64,000 bases of DNA from Drosophila persimilis (GCF_003286085.1 NW_020825331.1:744001-808000), one strand, 5' to 3'; counted from the stretch's first letter, positions 48,551 through 59,862 are shown. Numbers and translations are program-made. The notes: generated by a model not told the origin, from the letters alone.

Positions 48551-49804
48551 ATGTGTGTCCCACTGGTGTCCATTGGCCTGATCTTCAGCTTCGGCCTGGT
48601 CCTAATGCAGAACGTGTACCTGGGCCTGCTCGAGTGCCTCTTCAAGTGGAGCTCGCGGCAGCTGGAGGCCGAGCGGCAGGCCAGCGAGCGCGAGGAACTC
48701 CAGCGCCTGGGCGAGGGCTGGACACAGAACCCGGAAGTCATGGAAAGGCGGAAGTCGAGCCTAAATTCGCGCCGAAGAAGCCACAAAAATATACTGTCCG
48801 AACAGAAGAGTCGGCTGTGCCACCAGATGGAGCTGTGCTGCGACATAATATCCGAGGGCATAGCGCTGGTGCTGGAGGACGATGTGACCACCCGGTTTGT
48901 GTCCGCCCCACTGCCGGCGGGTGAGTGGAATCTGCTCACGCGTGACCTCTCGGTGCATGTGGGTCGGCTCAGCTGGAGGCTGCGAGTGGTCTGGCTGCTG
49001 GGACTGCTCTTTCGCTATGCACTGCTGATGCCCCTGCGGACGGTGATGTGCCTCAGCTGCCTGGTGGTGGTGCCGGCGAGCACGGCCCTGATCGGGCTCC
49101 TCTGCAGATTGTCGTGCAACCGGCGTGTGGCCAAGTGGCTGCTCCGCCAGACCCTACGCATGAACGCTAACTGTGTGCCGATAATGCGGCGATACCACAA
49201 TACCGAGCACCGCCCCACCAAGGGCATCTGTGTGTGCAACCACACCAATCCGCTGGACGTGCTCATCCTCATGTGCGATGTGCACTACTCGCTGACCGGC
49301 CAGCGACACGACGGCATTCTCGGCATCTTCCAGAGCTCCCTGTCGCGGGTCTCGCCGCACATGTGGTTCAACCGGCGCATCCCGGGCGAGCGTGAGGCCC
49401 TCGGCGAGGCCCTGCGCCAGCACATGCAGTCCCCGGACAAGCCGCCGATTCTCCTCTTCCCCGAGGGCACGTGCATCAACAACACCGCCGTAATGCAGTT
49501 CAAGAAGGGCAGCTTCGCCGTCAGCGACATCGTCTACCCGGTGGCCATCCGCTACGACCGCCGCTACGGGGAGGCCTACTGGGACAGCACCCGCTACTCG
49601 ATGTTCCGCTACATGGTGATGCTGGTCAGCTCCTGGTGCCTCAGCTGCGACATTTGGTACCTACCACCCATGATCCGCGAGCCCGGCGAGTCCCCAGTGC
49701 GTTTCGCCAATCGCGTGAAGGCTGTGATAGCCGCCCGGGCGGGCCTGGACGACCTACCGTGGGACGGCAACCTGAAGCGCTGGTGTCCCATGCGCGACTG
49801 GTGA
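48551..49804 (+). CDS. glycerol-3-phosphate acyltransferase, GPAT3/GPAT4 family (CG15450-like)
   Basis: This is a single-exon, 417-residue membrane acyltransferase that should transfer an acyl chain from acyl-CoA to glycerol-3-phosphate in the ER, the first step of glycerolipid synthesis. Motif I is NHTNPLD at 230-236 (catalytic His231 and Asp236), motif II lies around SPHMWFNR (268-275), motif III is FPEGTCINN (303-311) and motif IV is VYPVAIRYD (328-336). A hydrophobic segment near the N-terminus and a hydrophobic hairpin at about 147-183 fit the family. The C-terminus stops soon after DLPWDGNLKRW and is shorter than in human GPAT4. I start at 48551 because MCVPLVSIGL begins the hydrophobic segment; an upstream in-frame ATG at 48431 would add 40 residues of unrelated look. 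High GC and third-position GC set it apart from the flanks. It appears to be the orthologue of D. melanogaster CG15450 and lies nested, antisense, within the first shakB intron. Confidence 0.93.
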   Translation: MCVPLVSIGLIFSFGLVLMQNVYLGLLECLFKWSSRQLEAERQASEREELQRLGEGWTQNPEVMERRKSSLNSRRRSHKNILSEQKSRLCHQMELCCDIISEGIALVLEDDVTTRFVSAPLPAGEWNLLTRDLSVHVGRLSWRLRVVWLLGLLFRYALLMPLRTVMCLSCLVVVPASTALIGLLCRLSCNRRVAKWLLRQTLRMNANCVPIMRRYHNTEHRPTKGICVCNHTNPLDVLILMCDVHYSLTGQRHDGILGIFQSSLSRVSPHMWFNRRIPGEREALGEALRQHMQSPDKPPILLFPEGTCINNTAVMQFKKGSFAVSDIVYPVAIRYDRRYGEAYWDSTRYSMFRYMVMLVSSWCLSCDIWYLPPMIREPGESPVRFANRVKAVIAARAGLDDLPWDGNLKRWCPMRDW

Positions 49805-49853
49805 TCAAGTGGACGGCATGGCTTGCTCTATTGACTGGCGTTTGTGTATAAAG

Positions 49854-49859
49854 AATAAA
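49854..49859 (+). terminator. polyadenylation signal of the GPAT-like gene
   Basis: AATAAA lies 49 bases after the TGA stop of the acyltransferase frame. This implies a very short 3' UTR that ends before the shakB donor at 50328. Confidence 0.65.
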
Positions 49860-49865
49860 ATATTT

Positions 49866-50327
49866 CTGGCAAGGTGATCTCCCTAGTATATAAACAGTTT
49901 TCGGTCGTCGTCGTTGTCCGATATTTGACTCGTATCGCTGGAAGCGAGTGAGCCGGGGGTTGGCCATGGGCTTGCGCCCTAGTCTGATGCATTTCTTTGA
50001 TGATTTCTGGAGAGTTTGAGAGCCAGCGGATGTAAATATTGTAAATAAAAGATACAGAATGATATGGGATCTTCTGAATGGAATACACTAGTACTAGTTT
50101 TGATGCTATTTATCCTTAAAATAATTAAGAAAAGTATGAGAAAACAACCTGTAATGGACCTACCACCATCTTCCCTCCAACAGGATGGCTGGAAGGACAT
50201 TACACACCACGTTCTTACCGTACTCGTACTCGTACTGCGATGCAGGTAGATCTATATGCATTTATTGTATGTCCCTTCTAAGACACTACCAGGATGGATG
50301 AGTAAGTAGAGAGGTTTTCGGACGTAC
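49866..50327. other. short gap between the GPAT gene and the distal shakB exon
   Basis: AT-rich intron sequence of shakB. A minus-strand frame ending about 49890 (SLASSDTSQISDNDDDRKLF then a stop) looks like a plausible acidic C-terminus, but its phase does not fit the donor at 50328 and its acceptor is weak, so no exon is called. Confidence 0.5.
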
Positions 50328-50671
50328 CGTTTCGGTTGGACAATCTTTCGCTCGTTGTGGCGTATGGAGGCGTTTGGGCCGTACCGCCCCAAGAGGGCGC
50401 TCTGCGATTGGGAGAGGCCGCCGGCGGAGGCGCTGGCCGCTGTGATCGCTGCAATGCCACTGCGCAGGGAGGTGCCTAGTTCGCGATGGTGGCCAAGGCC
50501 GCCCAGAGCCGATTGCGATTGAATGGCATAGTCGAGGCCGGGCAGTTCCAGCGAGGCGATCGGATGGATGCGGGTCAGCGAGAGGGTGCTCTCCAGCACC
50601 GTGCTCAGTAGGGGGGCGCTTCGCAGGGATCTCAGACTGCCGCGGCGCGTAAGGGTGTCCGGTTTATACAT
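50328..50671 (-). CDS. shakB: shaking-B, distal first coding exon of the long N-terminal isoform
   Basis: This exon encodes 114 residues plus two bases (CG). It starts MYKPDTLTRRGSLRSLRSAP, is rich in Ser, Leu, Arg and Ala, and ends HNERKIVQPK plus a split Arg codon. An in-frame TAG directly precedes the ATG, so this is the first possible start. The donor is CG|GTACGT (GT at 50327-50326). The two leftover bases fit exactly the one base needed by the acceptor at 30642, giving a protein with about 151 extra residues ahead of MEFLRGVYAFMQ. The length agrees with my memory of a long ShakB isoform of roughly 530 residues in D. melanogaster. The segment has no membrane helix and should be cytoplasmic. 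The alternative is that it belongs to a separate unnamed minus-strand gene; no other in-phase partner was found nearby. Confidence 0.72.
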
Positions 50672-52825
50672 CTAGCCAGCCGGGGTGCGAGTGGGTGCTA
50701 CTCTTCCGGGTGGATTTCCGCCCGGGAGTCTAATTGTTTCGAGCCACCAGCCACCACACACACTCGGCACGCACTCACAAATCACTTCTTGCCCGTATGC
50801 CTCGGCCTCGGCCTCGGCCTCGGTCGTATAATTGCTATAAACGGTTAGTTATCGTCACTCTCCCACTCTCCGGACGCCCTGCTTTGCAGCTCCTGCCTCC
50901 TCCGTGGGTCATTCACTGGACAGCACTCCTCAAAGGGCTCCACTCCTGCCCGGGGCTGCGTTATGAGCAATTACGTTGTTTATTGTGCAAAACTCGCGGG
51001 TCACGCGACGGCCGGACCACGGAGTGGCCGTACAGCTGTTCCTCCGCTCCACCGCTCCACCGCTCCTCACTCGCTTGCGTTTTGTTTGCGCAAATGTTTG
51101 TACAAATTGCTTGGCGCCTCACGTGGCTCTGGCTGCTTGTTCCCCGTCCGCTGTTGCTGTTTTGCATACAAGATTTGATTTGTCAGATTGCAGATGGCAA
51201 TTGCAATTGTGATTGTGATTGAGAGTGGACACGAGGGAGTGGAGACCCCTCGTATGGAAACTAGGGTGCCACCTGAGGGAGCAAGTGGTTAGTGGTTAGT
51301 GGTCAGTGGATGGGGGCTTACGGGGTGTTGGGGCTGCTAGTCGCAATTAGTGCACAACTAATTGATGGATCGAATCGGTATGCGAATCGTGGTCGTTGTC
51401 GTTGTCGTTCGCGGTCTTTGTTCTTCGCTGTCCGCTTGAGGTGGCGACAACTGGCTCTATGGTGGGGTGCCGTGGGTTAAGTGATTCAATGAGAGCCACT
51501 TTGATGGACTACCTCAATCGGTAGCGACTCCCCGACCGAGAAAATGCAAAGCGAATTCCACAACAAATTTGATGTCTTGTACATGACCGAGTCCCAGCAT
51601 CGGTATAGGCTGCGGTTTTTGCTTTCTTGTGTGTGTTTTTTGTTGTTGGATTCTGCGGACCTGCGGCCCAAAGAGTGGCCCGTGAAAAGTGGTATAAGTG
51701 GCTCTTAACGGCTCAAGGGATCTCGATGGATACGTTCCCATCCCCCCGTGGATGTACGATTGTGACAACTAATTGTTTTTAAAGATGATATATTAAATGT
51801 TTATATACAATTGTTGTAGAGCGAGAGAGAGAGAGATATAACTACTGCCCTCCAATAACCAAGTACTTGTTCCCCTCGCAGATGTATGACAACTAGTTCT
51901 TAGAGAAGACAGGATTTATATACAGTTCACATACTTAGAGCTAGAAGATCTATTGATATTGCTAGTTAGTTAGAAGATACATATGCATGGATAATGATAA
52001 ATAGTTTCGATCTAAACTCACTTGTGTCAAATCTAAACGAACGATGATGAGCGAACGTTGGTCTGGATAATGGCAATGGCATTGGCAGTGTTTGGGGCGT
52101 TATGCTGTTGTTCTGGTTCTGGTTCTGGTTTTGGTTCTGGTTCTGGTTCTGGTTCGACCTTTGGGTTGTATTGAGGGCTGGCTGCCCCAGACTGTGGCTG
52201 GAGCCAACCGCAGCATGCGCCGCCCTATCCCCTTTTGGTTCTGTTTTTCTTCAGCCGATTCGTTGTGGTTTTTTGTGGCAATACACTGGAAAACACTTCA
52301 CTATTTGGTTGTTCTTGGGGGGTTTTTTTTTGTTGTTTTTAGTTGGTTTAGTTGATTGTTGGCTGTTTTATGAAACTAGTATATCTGCGTTTTATTTACA
52401 GTAATGTGCATGTCTTGATCGCTTGCTAATTTGGTTAATCGTCGATTAAGTATCGTTGGATGATGGTGTGACAAACGACAAGCAAGCGCTTGACTGGCGA
52501 CTGATTGAGAGTGGGTGACTGACTGATCTGATTGAACCTACTGATGAAGCCTCGACTCGACGAATCAAATGTGCAACAGCCGATGGCTGTGCCGTGTCTC
52601 ACAATCGCAATTGTTGCTGCCACTCCGGGTGTTGTTGCTGCCGCTGCCAGCTCCTTCTCTGGCCTCTTGCCACCGAGTCCAATCCATGGTCCAGGTCCAG
52701 CGTCCAGCTGCTGCCACCTTCTGCCTACACGCAGCCCTCTTCTCACCTCACCTCGACTCGACTCTGCTTCACCGCTCACCGTCGCTCACACACACATCCG
52801 TCTGCTGTCTCCTGTCTGCCTGTAT

Positions 52826-52856
<31 letters not shown>

Positions 52857-53755
52857 GTCTCTGTTGCTGTCCGTCCGTGTGAGGGTGTGCAGGCAGTTGG
52901 AGCCCAAAAAAAAAAAACAAAAAACTTTGCTGTTCTCCTCATAGACGCACAACACTAAGAGTTCTGCAAGTAAAGAAAACACAAACAGAGAGGGAAATAT
53001 TTCATTAATAATGGAGTATAATAAGGATTATCATTGGGAGGACAATCCTCCTTCAAAAGAACACCAAAAATATCACTTAAAGGCAGATAATTTTCCCATT
53101 ATTTCCCTCCAAAAATAATCGAAGTGTAGTCTCCAAATCTAAGCAAAGTTTCCGCTCCTAAAATTGTTTTTTTTTCGTGTCCTATCTGAAATCAGTTCGA
53201 GGAGGCTCTGGCCTCTGGTTTTAGGCAAAACAAATTGCCGCTTGGTGGGTGGGGGTGGGGGGCTGAGAGGACACGCCCCCGGACTGCCGGTCATCTATAA
53301 GTGGGGATTCCCCGGCAAAATGTTTTAAGCCACTCAAATGCAACTCTGTGCGAGCCATGGAAAGGAGCCTGGCCCAACAGGAAAAATAATGAAAGTATTT
53401 GCTTTGCTAAGCACAAAAATATGTCAAAGTAAATTTCACTTCATTTTCTTCTTCGTTTTTTCTTCCTACTTTGCCTGCTGTATCCTTTTCGCTCTCTGTG
53501 TCTGCGTGTGTGTTTGTGGTGTGTCAGTGTGTCAGTGTGTGTGTAGGCACTGGGGCCAGGAGGTCGTTTAGGTCGCGTTGGTTGCGTTGAAATGCGTTGC
53601 ACGTAGCCATGTAGCAGATTTTCTTTTTAATATTTATACGTCCCCGTGCCAGAGCCAGAGCCAGAGCCAGAGTCAGAGCCGAGCTGCAGCAGCTAGATAT
53701 TGCCACAGTGCCACACTGCCACTGGCACTGCTTATGGCTTGAACTTCATTTTGGC

Positions 53756-53809
53756 TCTGGGCTGGGGCTGGGGCTGGGGCTGGGGCTGGGGCTGGGGCTG
53801 GGGCTGGGT
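53756..53809. repeat. GGGGCT hexamer repeat
   Basis: Nine tandem GGGGCT units. It is preceded at 53648-53685 by CCAGAG units on the same strand. The G-rich strand could form a G-quadruplex. Confidence 0.95.
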
Positions 53810-54130
53810 CTTGGGGCTTGGGAGTGGCCATTTTTCCGTATACCCTGGACGGAGGGCATAACGAACCAAGGCCAGAAGATGTTTCCTGTTCGAAAAGGGA
53901 GAAGGGAAGTCGTCGGGCCGCCGAGTAACGGCCCGCGTTGATGGATGGCTAAAAAAACATATCCCTACATGTGCCACAAATGAGACTTTGGATCAAAACT
54001 TTCTAGGGTATTTGTGTTGCCTCGTTTGGTGTAACTTTGACTTACTTTCTTGGTTTCTATTTGGCTTTTTTTGTGCCTCGTTTTGGCTTAATGCGAACTC
54101 GTTGCGGCAGTTAAAGTTGCAACAGCGCTG

Positions 54131-54162
54131 ACTGTCGACTGTCGACTGTCGACTGTCGACTG
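54131..54162. repeat. ACTGTCG heptamer repeat
   Basis: Four tandem ACTGTCG units, each containing a GTCGAC palindrome formed at the junction. Confidence 0.9.
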
Positions 54163-55712
54163 CCGAGGCAATTGTAATTAACTTTTAGATGGCTTTTCTG
54201 GGTTCTACTCGGCTAGTCGTGGCTCCGAGGGGGCTGCAAATGAAATGCGTATTCTTTGGCCTGCAGAACCCTTGGCCGGGGGGGGGCCTTTTTCCGTTCG
54301 TTCCTTTTGCAATTGTAATGAGAGTCAAGCAACACGCACACAGAATGACGGAGATTCAGAGCCACTTCAAATGGGATTTTGCAGACATTCAAGCAAGTTT
54401 ATTAGATCATCTTGCAATGTGGAATGTGGAATGTGAAATGTGAAATGTGTCCGGGTAAAAATTATTCAAGATTTTATGTGAAATAATTCTGAATGGCAGA
54501 GTGCTTTCCCTCTGTGCACATGTCTTAAATCGCATACAAAATTATAGTTGTGTGTTCCTTTTCCTTTCAACACTCAACTCGAAATCTGAACATTTTGCAC
54601 CCCGGATTACTGGGTGACACTCGGAGATAAACCACCATCTTTCTTCATTAGCTTCGCTTCCCACTCTTGTTGGACAATATTTATGCATATTTTTGGAAAT
54701 CTTCTCAAAATGTAACCCCATCAGGAAGCGTTTTGTCTCGCCCCGCGCCAAACGCCACCCCACCAGCCGCCACTGGGCCAATGATTGGCTATGATTTATG
54801 TACGTCCCATTCCGATCTTTGAGATGACTTTAAAATTTATTCCGTGAATGCCCCACGGCGGCTGTCACAAAATAAAAGACCGCAGAACGAGAGAAATAAA
54901 GTTGAGTTGAATAAAGTAAAAAAAACAGAAAATGAAATCGAAGCAAAATCGTTTTGAGAAACTTTGAGAGCAACAAAAAATACAAAAAAAAAAAAAAAAA
55001 ACGACCCATATCATGGTCGTGCTCTTGTTCCCGTACGGATACGATATGATATATCACGATTACTGATGACTATTGCTTATTTCGAAATCTCGTCGTGTGT
55101 GGGACTGGGGCTGGGGCTTGGGGCTACCCACCAATCCGCATTCTTGTTGTACTCTGGCCTGACGGGTAAACAAGCGAATCCATCAATCAACCGCACGTAG
55201 AGCCCACACAAAAGTGACAATGTGGGTGTGGGTGGGTGGCGGGGGGGCAGCCCTAAATGTAACCCTAAATAAAGGAAAGTAAGTAGAAAGAAAGCGAATT
55301 CGATATGCACGCATCGTGCGGGGCGGTGCGGGGCGGTGTGGGGCAGGCCGAAAGCCGAAGCGACAGCCCACAACAGGAGGCGGAGGCCCCTCGAATCCTT
55401 TCCGGCAATACGTCGACACGTGTTTCAGCATATTCGCAATAAAAATCAACTCAAGTATATAATAAACGAACAGTCTGTTTGTCTGTCGTCCAATTGCTTG
55501 ACAAAATTTGAGGCAGAGGTGGCCTTCTTTTCATAAACGATTCAAATATTAATCACGATGGCTTGACATCGACATTCCGCCAGTTCATCCAGTATTTTCA
55601 AGGTATTCATTGAACTGCGGAAATTATCCTCCGCGACGGTCCTCAGCGGGGTTCCACATAGGCCTATTTAACCCTTAGATATCCGAATATCCTCGAGAAT
55701 GGAGGTGTTTTG

Positions 55713-55949
55713 CTCTCAGCCCCGCCCCGCCAGCGGAAGCACCCACAAAGAACGAAAATCTGTGGCATCCAGAAAAAGAAAAACGCACAATCATAAAGAA
55801 AGACCATATCTAGCAGATTGCCGAATCTGGTTCAGATCGGATTATTTTTATAGCCGAAAGGAACAAATCAAGCAGCGCCCGACGACACGTTCAGACACGT
55901 TCAGACACGTTTTCTGTCTCTCTCGCACGCACTCTTTGTCGCTCAATAC
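55713..55949 (+). mobile_element. dispersed repeat, truncated copy
   Basis: It shares CTCAGCCCC, AAAAAGAAAAACGCACAATC, GAATCTGGTTCAGATCGGAT, TTTTTATAGCC and GTTTTCTGTCTCT, in the same order and orientation, with the copy ending near 62216. The left part (TTCCGACCC to CTATAAGAGCC) is absent. A short GTTCAGACAC triplication is private to this copy. Confidence 0.6.
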
Positions 55950-56100
55950 TGATTATGTATAAATGTAGAGTAGCGGTCGCAGCAGCAACTCACAACGTTC
56001 CCCCTCTCTTTTTTATTTGAATCCTCCAGTTTTTTGTAGTTTTCTATGTCCCAATTAATCCATTCAATCAGCTGGATTTTATTAGCTGGCTAAATCTTCG

Positions 56101-56234
56101 AAAAAAAGAAAAAAAAAAAAGAGGAATTCGTGGCTGGACTCGAACCCGTGCCCCCCCGGTCTCAGCGTCGATCAGTCGCGCCACTGAGCCAGGCCCTGGA
56201 AAGACTCGATGCCAGCTTTTGTGGTGGCCGACAG
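56101..56234 (-). mobile_element. tRNA-derived pol III element (SINE-like), copy A
   Basis: On the minus strand an A-box-like TGGCTCAGTGG is followed about 50 bases later by a B box GGTTCGAGTCC and then a long T run (complement of 56101-56120) that can act as a pol III terminator. The tRNA cloverleaf is incomplete: the T-stem has mismatches and the acceptor stem does not pair, so it is not a functional tRNA gene. It is homologous over about 105 bases to the plus-strand element at 59729-59862, including the leader CTGTCGGCCACC and GACTGATCGACGCT between the boxes. Confidence 0.65.
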
Positions 56235-56960
56235 GGGGCGTGGGAAACCGGAAACCGAGGAGCTAAGGAAGTTAGGGAAGATATCAAAAAGGTTCGACAA
56301 AGCTGTGCTGTTCGAGCGGTGGAGAAAAGTCCCTTCTTTTCGATCCTCCTGCATGGCAGAAGGCCTTTGTCCTTCCGCTGAGATTTCCCCGCAACTTTCA
56401 ATAGTCTCTGCGAAAACAAACGGCGGATCATCAAGGAAATGTCAGCTCCCCCAACCCCCCGCTAACCGCGATTTGTCAAGTCTGAAGCTTGGGATTATTG
56501 GTCTGTTTTATGGGCATATATAAGCATCGTCATCAATATTAAGTTACAGGGCAAAAAAGAAAGAAAGGACAAGATGATTTCCGCTACTTTTGACGGATAC
56601 ACTCCATTGTACAAGTTTATTATGGGTCCTTCCATATATCCTCTGGTCTACGCGTTTTGCTCCTTTTTGTGGAGTTTGTCTGGAGAAACAGAAATACAAG
56701 TGAGAAACTTTTTCCTGCTCGTAAATTGTATGAAATAAAATGGCAATAAAACAAGCCTAAAACATGTGAAATGTTTGTTTTGTTCGTGTGCTGCTTTTTG
56801 TGTATATTCTGCAATTATTTGATTACTTTTGCCCCGAAAATTTATTAGCTAAACAAACATGGAAATTCACACACACAGAGAAAGAGAGAGAGAGAGAGAG
56901 AGCGGAGGAAACTTTTGCCCAGGCACGTCGCAACACAGCAGAGAGTGGGGGGGGGGGGGA

Positions 56961-56990
56961 CATACCATACCATACCATACCATACCATAT
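56961..56990. repeat. CATAC pentamer repeat after a G run
   Basis: Five to six CATAC units directly follow a run of 13 G. A GA microsatellite lies at 56880-56903. Confidence 0.95.
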
Positions 56991-57061
56991 AATACCGTTT
57001 AGTACAGTGCAAATATTGAATTAATCAAATTTCATTCTCTTGTGTGTAATTATTCGTGAGA

Positions 57062-57156
57062 TTATAGCCGCAAAACTCGGTCTTGTTTGAACAGAAGCAC
57101 AGGCTCGTAGTCCTCCTCCTCCTCCTCGAAGGTGTGCCACTGAATGATGAGCTCGT
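57062..57156 (-). CDS. possible terminal coding exon of an unidentified minus-strand gene
   Basis: On the minus strand a pyrimidine-containing acceptor (ACTTTTCTTAACTTAAG, AG at 57158-57157) is followed by a frame reading DELIIQWHTFEEEEEDYEPV and then LLFKQDRVLRL before TAA at 57064-57062. The first codon is split and needs one base from upstream. The residue mix (aromatic, acidic, basic) is unlike the chance frames around it, although five tandem GAG codons show a microsatellite contribution. No upstream exon with a matching donor was found between here and 64 kb, and no AATAAA lies close behind the stop. I do not recognise the protein. Confidence 0.3.
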
Positions 57157-58556
57157 CTTAAGTTAAGAAAAGTGGCACACACAGAACTTTGGTGGCTTTA
57201 AAATGTATCTGGCATACGCTTATCCCTACCCCATAAACACATGCTAATCCTGTCGAAACTATCCTAAGTCCTTGCCCAAACAGTCCACAGACTACAACAG
57301 TGTGTGCTCTCCTGGTTATCCTTTGGAAGGACTTGGAAAAGGCTTGGAAAAATTTGCCAATTGGCGTTAAGCTACTTAGCGGGTCCCTTGGATGGGCAAG
57401 CCTCGATAATGCGATTTCAATGAGCATATTCGTTTATCATATTAAAAGACAATTTGGCATATTAAAAGAGGAGCCCCAAATGCGGATCAAAGATGCATTT
57501 AAGGACACCCAAGCACAAACCCAATCCTTTTCCCAGCTGGGGCGAAAGGAAAAACTTCTGAAGAAGGACAACACAATCACAGACACATCACAGACAGAGG
57601 ATAGAAGACAGAAGGCAGAGGAAGTCCAAGTTCGGAATTGGCATGGCCAAGAAGGGACGGCCGACCGCCGCGAATCGAATCAATAAAATTCAAATTAGTT
57701 TTGGGCAATCAACAGAAGGCTGAGCCTATTCCCTGTCGGGGACCCCCTGGCTGGCATTGTTGGTTCAATCATTTATCCATTGGGCTTTGCCAAAAAAGGA
57801 TTCCACCACCAGCCGGAAAACAGGAAAACAGGAAAACTTTCGGCCAGACTGTCTGTCCCCTCTCTAAGCCACTTGAAACAAAAGGGAATAATCTTCTCTC
57901 TCCCTTTGAGCAGCCAAGGACGAGCCTAAGGACCGGAGCGAAGCGACGCCAAGTGGTTATCTGGGCAAATCAAATCAGAATCAAGTAATTTGCCATGATT
58001 CCAAGGCGTTTTGACCGCAAGCTCAATTAAATTACCGAAAATCCAGAGGCGACGACAACGATGTCGATGGCAGCCCTCTCGCTGGTCGCTGGGGGGATGC
58101 TCTTATCCCAGGAACCGGGAAGGAACTAATCGCAGCTCAATCCTTATGAGATCCTCCACCCCGACTATCTACTCCCAACCCCTTGCCGGGGGGCAGGGGG
58201 ATTCATGGGGCAGTCAATCGAACCGATCTGCGTCAAAGTGTGCGTACGGCCATAAACAAGCTGCAAAAGAAATCCCCCGAAATGGGTGCCATGGAATTTG
58301 TGGCACATTAGTGCGGGTCCTTCGACCCCCGCGCTTTGCACGCCTTGACGCTTCGTTGGTTTTCGGCGATTTGCATCCCTCGTCCTCGTCCTCGTCCTCG
58401 TCCACGTCCACGTCCTCGAACACTCCAACTCCTTCCGCTTCCAGCACACAGCACATTCGGGCAATCCCTCAGCTAGTTTGTGGGTCATGGTTGCTGCGGC
58501 CAAGGCGTTAAGTGTCTTGGATTTATTATTAGATTTGTCGGAGTGTGCTTCGGGGT

Positions 58557-58587
<31 letters not shown>

Positions 58588-59728
58588 CCAAAGGATGTGT
58601 GTTATGTCTTCCTGTTGTTGCTGCTGCCCCTGATGCTGCTCTTGATGAGGCTTCCTTCTGTTTGCGGGTGCGGTGTGTTCTCCAAATCTCAACAAATATG
58701 CCTGGCAACTTTAGTTGAAGTTCGCTCTGGCCTGGTCTGTTGTGGTGTCCTCCTTCGTCCTGCCCATGCCAACGCTAATGTGGTTTGTTAGTTTTTCCTG
58801 GCAGCCATTAAAAGGCTTTGTTATGGGATTTGTGTACGTGTTGAAATTTACAAAGTTTCTCTTACTCTGTCCCTGTCTCTCGCTCGTTTTTCCATACCCT
58901 GGCAAAGGGCATATTCCGATTGGTATTCGCCGATATCACCATCAGTCCGGTCTCTCTTTTGGCTGACAGTCCCCGTCTTTCGCCAGGGTATCCCCGTCTT
59001 CGTGTCCTGCTGTCTGTTTTTTCCCCATCCTGACGACTGGCGTGCTGTATAATAATCAATTTAGGTGAAATTTTGGGCAAACAGCTTTAAGCCCATAAAA
59101 CGTTTCCTTCTCTCTTACACCCATCGGCCACTTTCTCGTACTTTCTCCGCTCTGTGCGTGTGTATCCTGGCAAAACCGATTATGAGCATCTTAAGAGCAA
59201 CAAATTTGCTACGCTACGCTTTATGGCCCAGGAACTTGACTCAGTCGCAGTCTCAGTCTCAGTCTCCTGTCCTGAGAGAAATGGCCTGAAATGGCGGAAG
59301 AGGAGGGACCCCACTTGTGCTGCACTTTAAGTGTTGCTCAATATTTAATGGTCGCCAAAGAAAGCGGGACCGACCCCACACGACTCCACAGCTGAGCTCC
59401 ATCATCATCTAATTGGTTTGTAGGAAGCAGGGAGCAGGGCAGGGCACTGTACGACAGCTGTGGGATATACTTAACCGATTCCCACCAAAGAACCTGCGAT
59501 GTGGATCATCTGCACAGCTAAGTGATGGAGCCGTCGGTCCAGAGCTTCCACAATATAGCATTCCCGAAGCTTGCCCGAGGGTTTCTGCCGAAAGGGTTTC
59601 CCACAGCAGAGACAGGAATGCCCTTGATGCACAGAGCCTCTTTGATCAGGCGTGTTCTTCGGGATCTGGACAGATCCCTTTCGGATGGAAAACCCCGGCT
59701 TTCCTCGCCACAAGCTGACGTCATGACG
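57157..59728. other. intergenic; no gene seen
   Basis: It holds a GT microsatellite at 58559-58587 and CCTCGT hexamers at 58379-58420. A plus frame of 128 codons at 57300-57686 has no recognisable domain and looks like chance. Confidence 0.5.
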
Positions 59729-59862
59729 CTGTCGGCCACCTCAAAAGCTGCCAACGAATCACGCCAGGGCCTGGCTCTGTGCAGAGACTGATCGACGCTC
59801 AGACGGGGGGGCCGGGGTTCGAGTCCCGCCCGGCCCTGAATGACCCCGAATTTGTTTTTTTT
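59729..59862 (+). mobile_element. tRNA-derived pol III element (SINE-like), copy B
   Basis: This is the partner of the minus-strand element at 56101-56234. It has the same leader, GCCTGGCTC at the degenerate A box, GACTGATCGACGCT, a G run, the B box GGTTCGAGTCC and a run of eight T at 59855-59862. Here GGGCC before the A box can pair with GGCCC after the T arm, giving a partial acceptor-like stem. The A box is more damaged than in copy A. Confidence 0.65.

Larger units (their letters stand above)
50672..55712. other. upstream region of the long shakB transcript; no gene seen
   Basis: It should contain the promoter and any 5' UTR exons of the distal shakB transcript. A GC-rich segment at 52.55-52.9 kb with CCCTGT repeats is one candidate. 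TTCTGG repeats lie at about 52.11-52.16 kb. No protein-like frame was found. Confidence 0.5.

Noticed and set aside
48448-49530. Minus-strand and shifted plus-strand frames across the acyltransferase
   Set aside because: Shadows of a GC-rich true gene.
49886-49982. Minus-strand acidic tail (SDTSQISDNDDD) as the last exon partner of 50328
   Set aside because: The required phase does not match the donor at 50328 and the acceptor lacks a pyrimidine tract.
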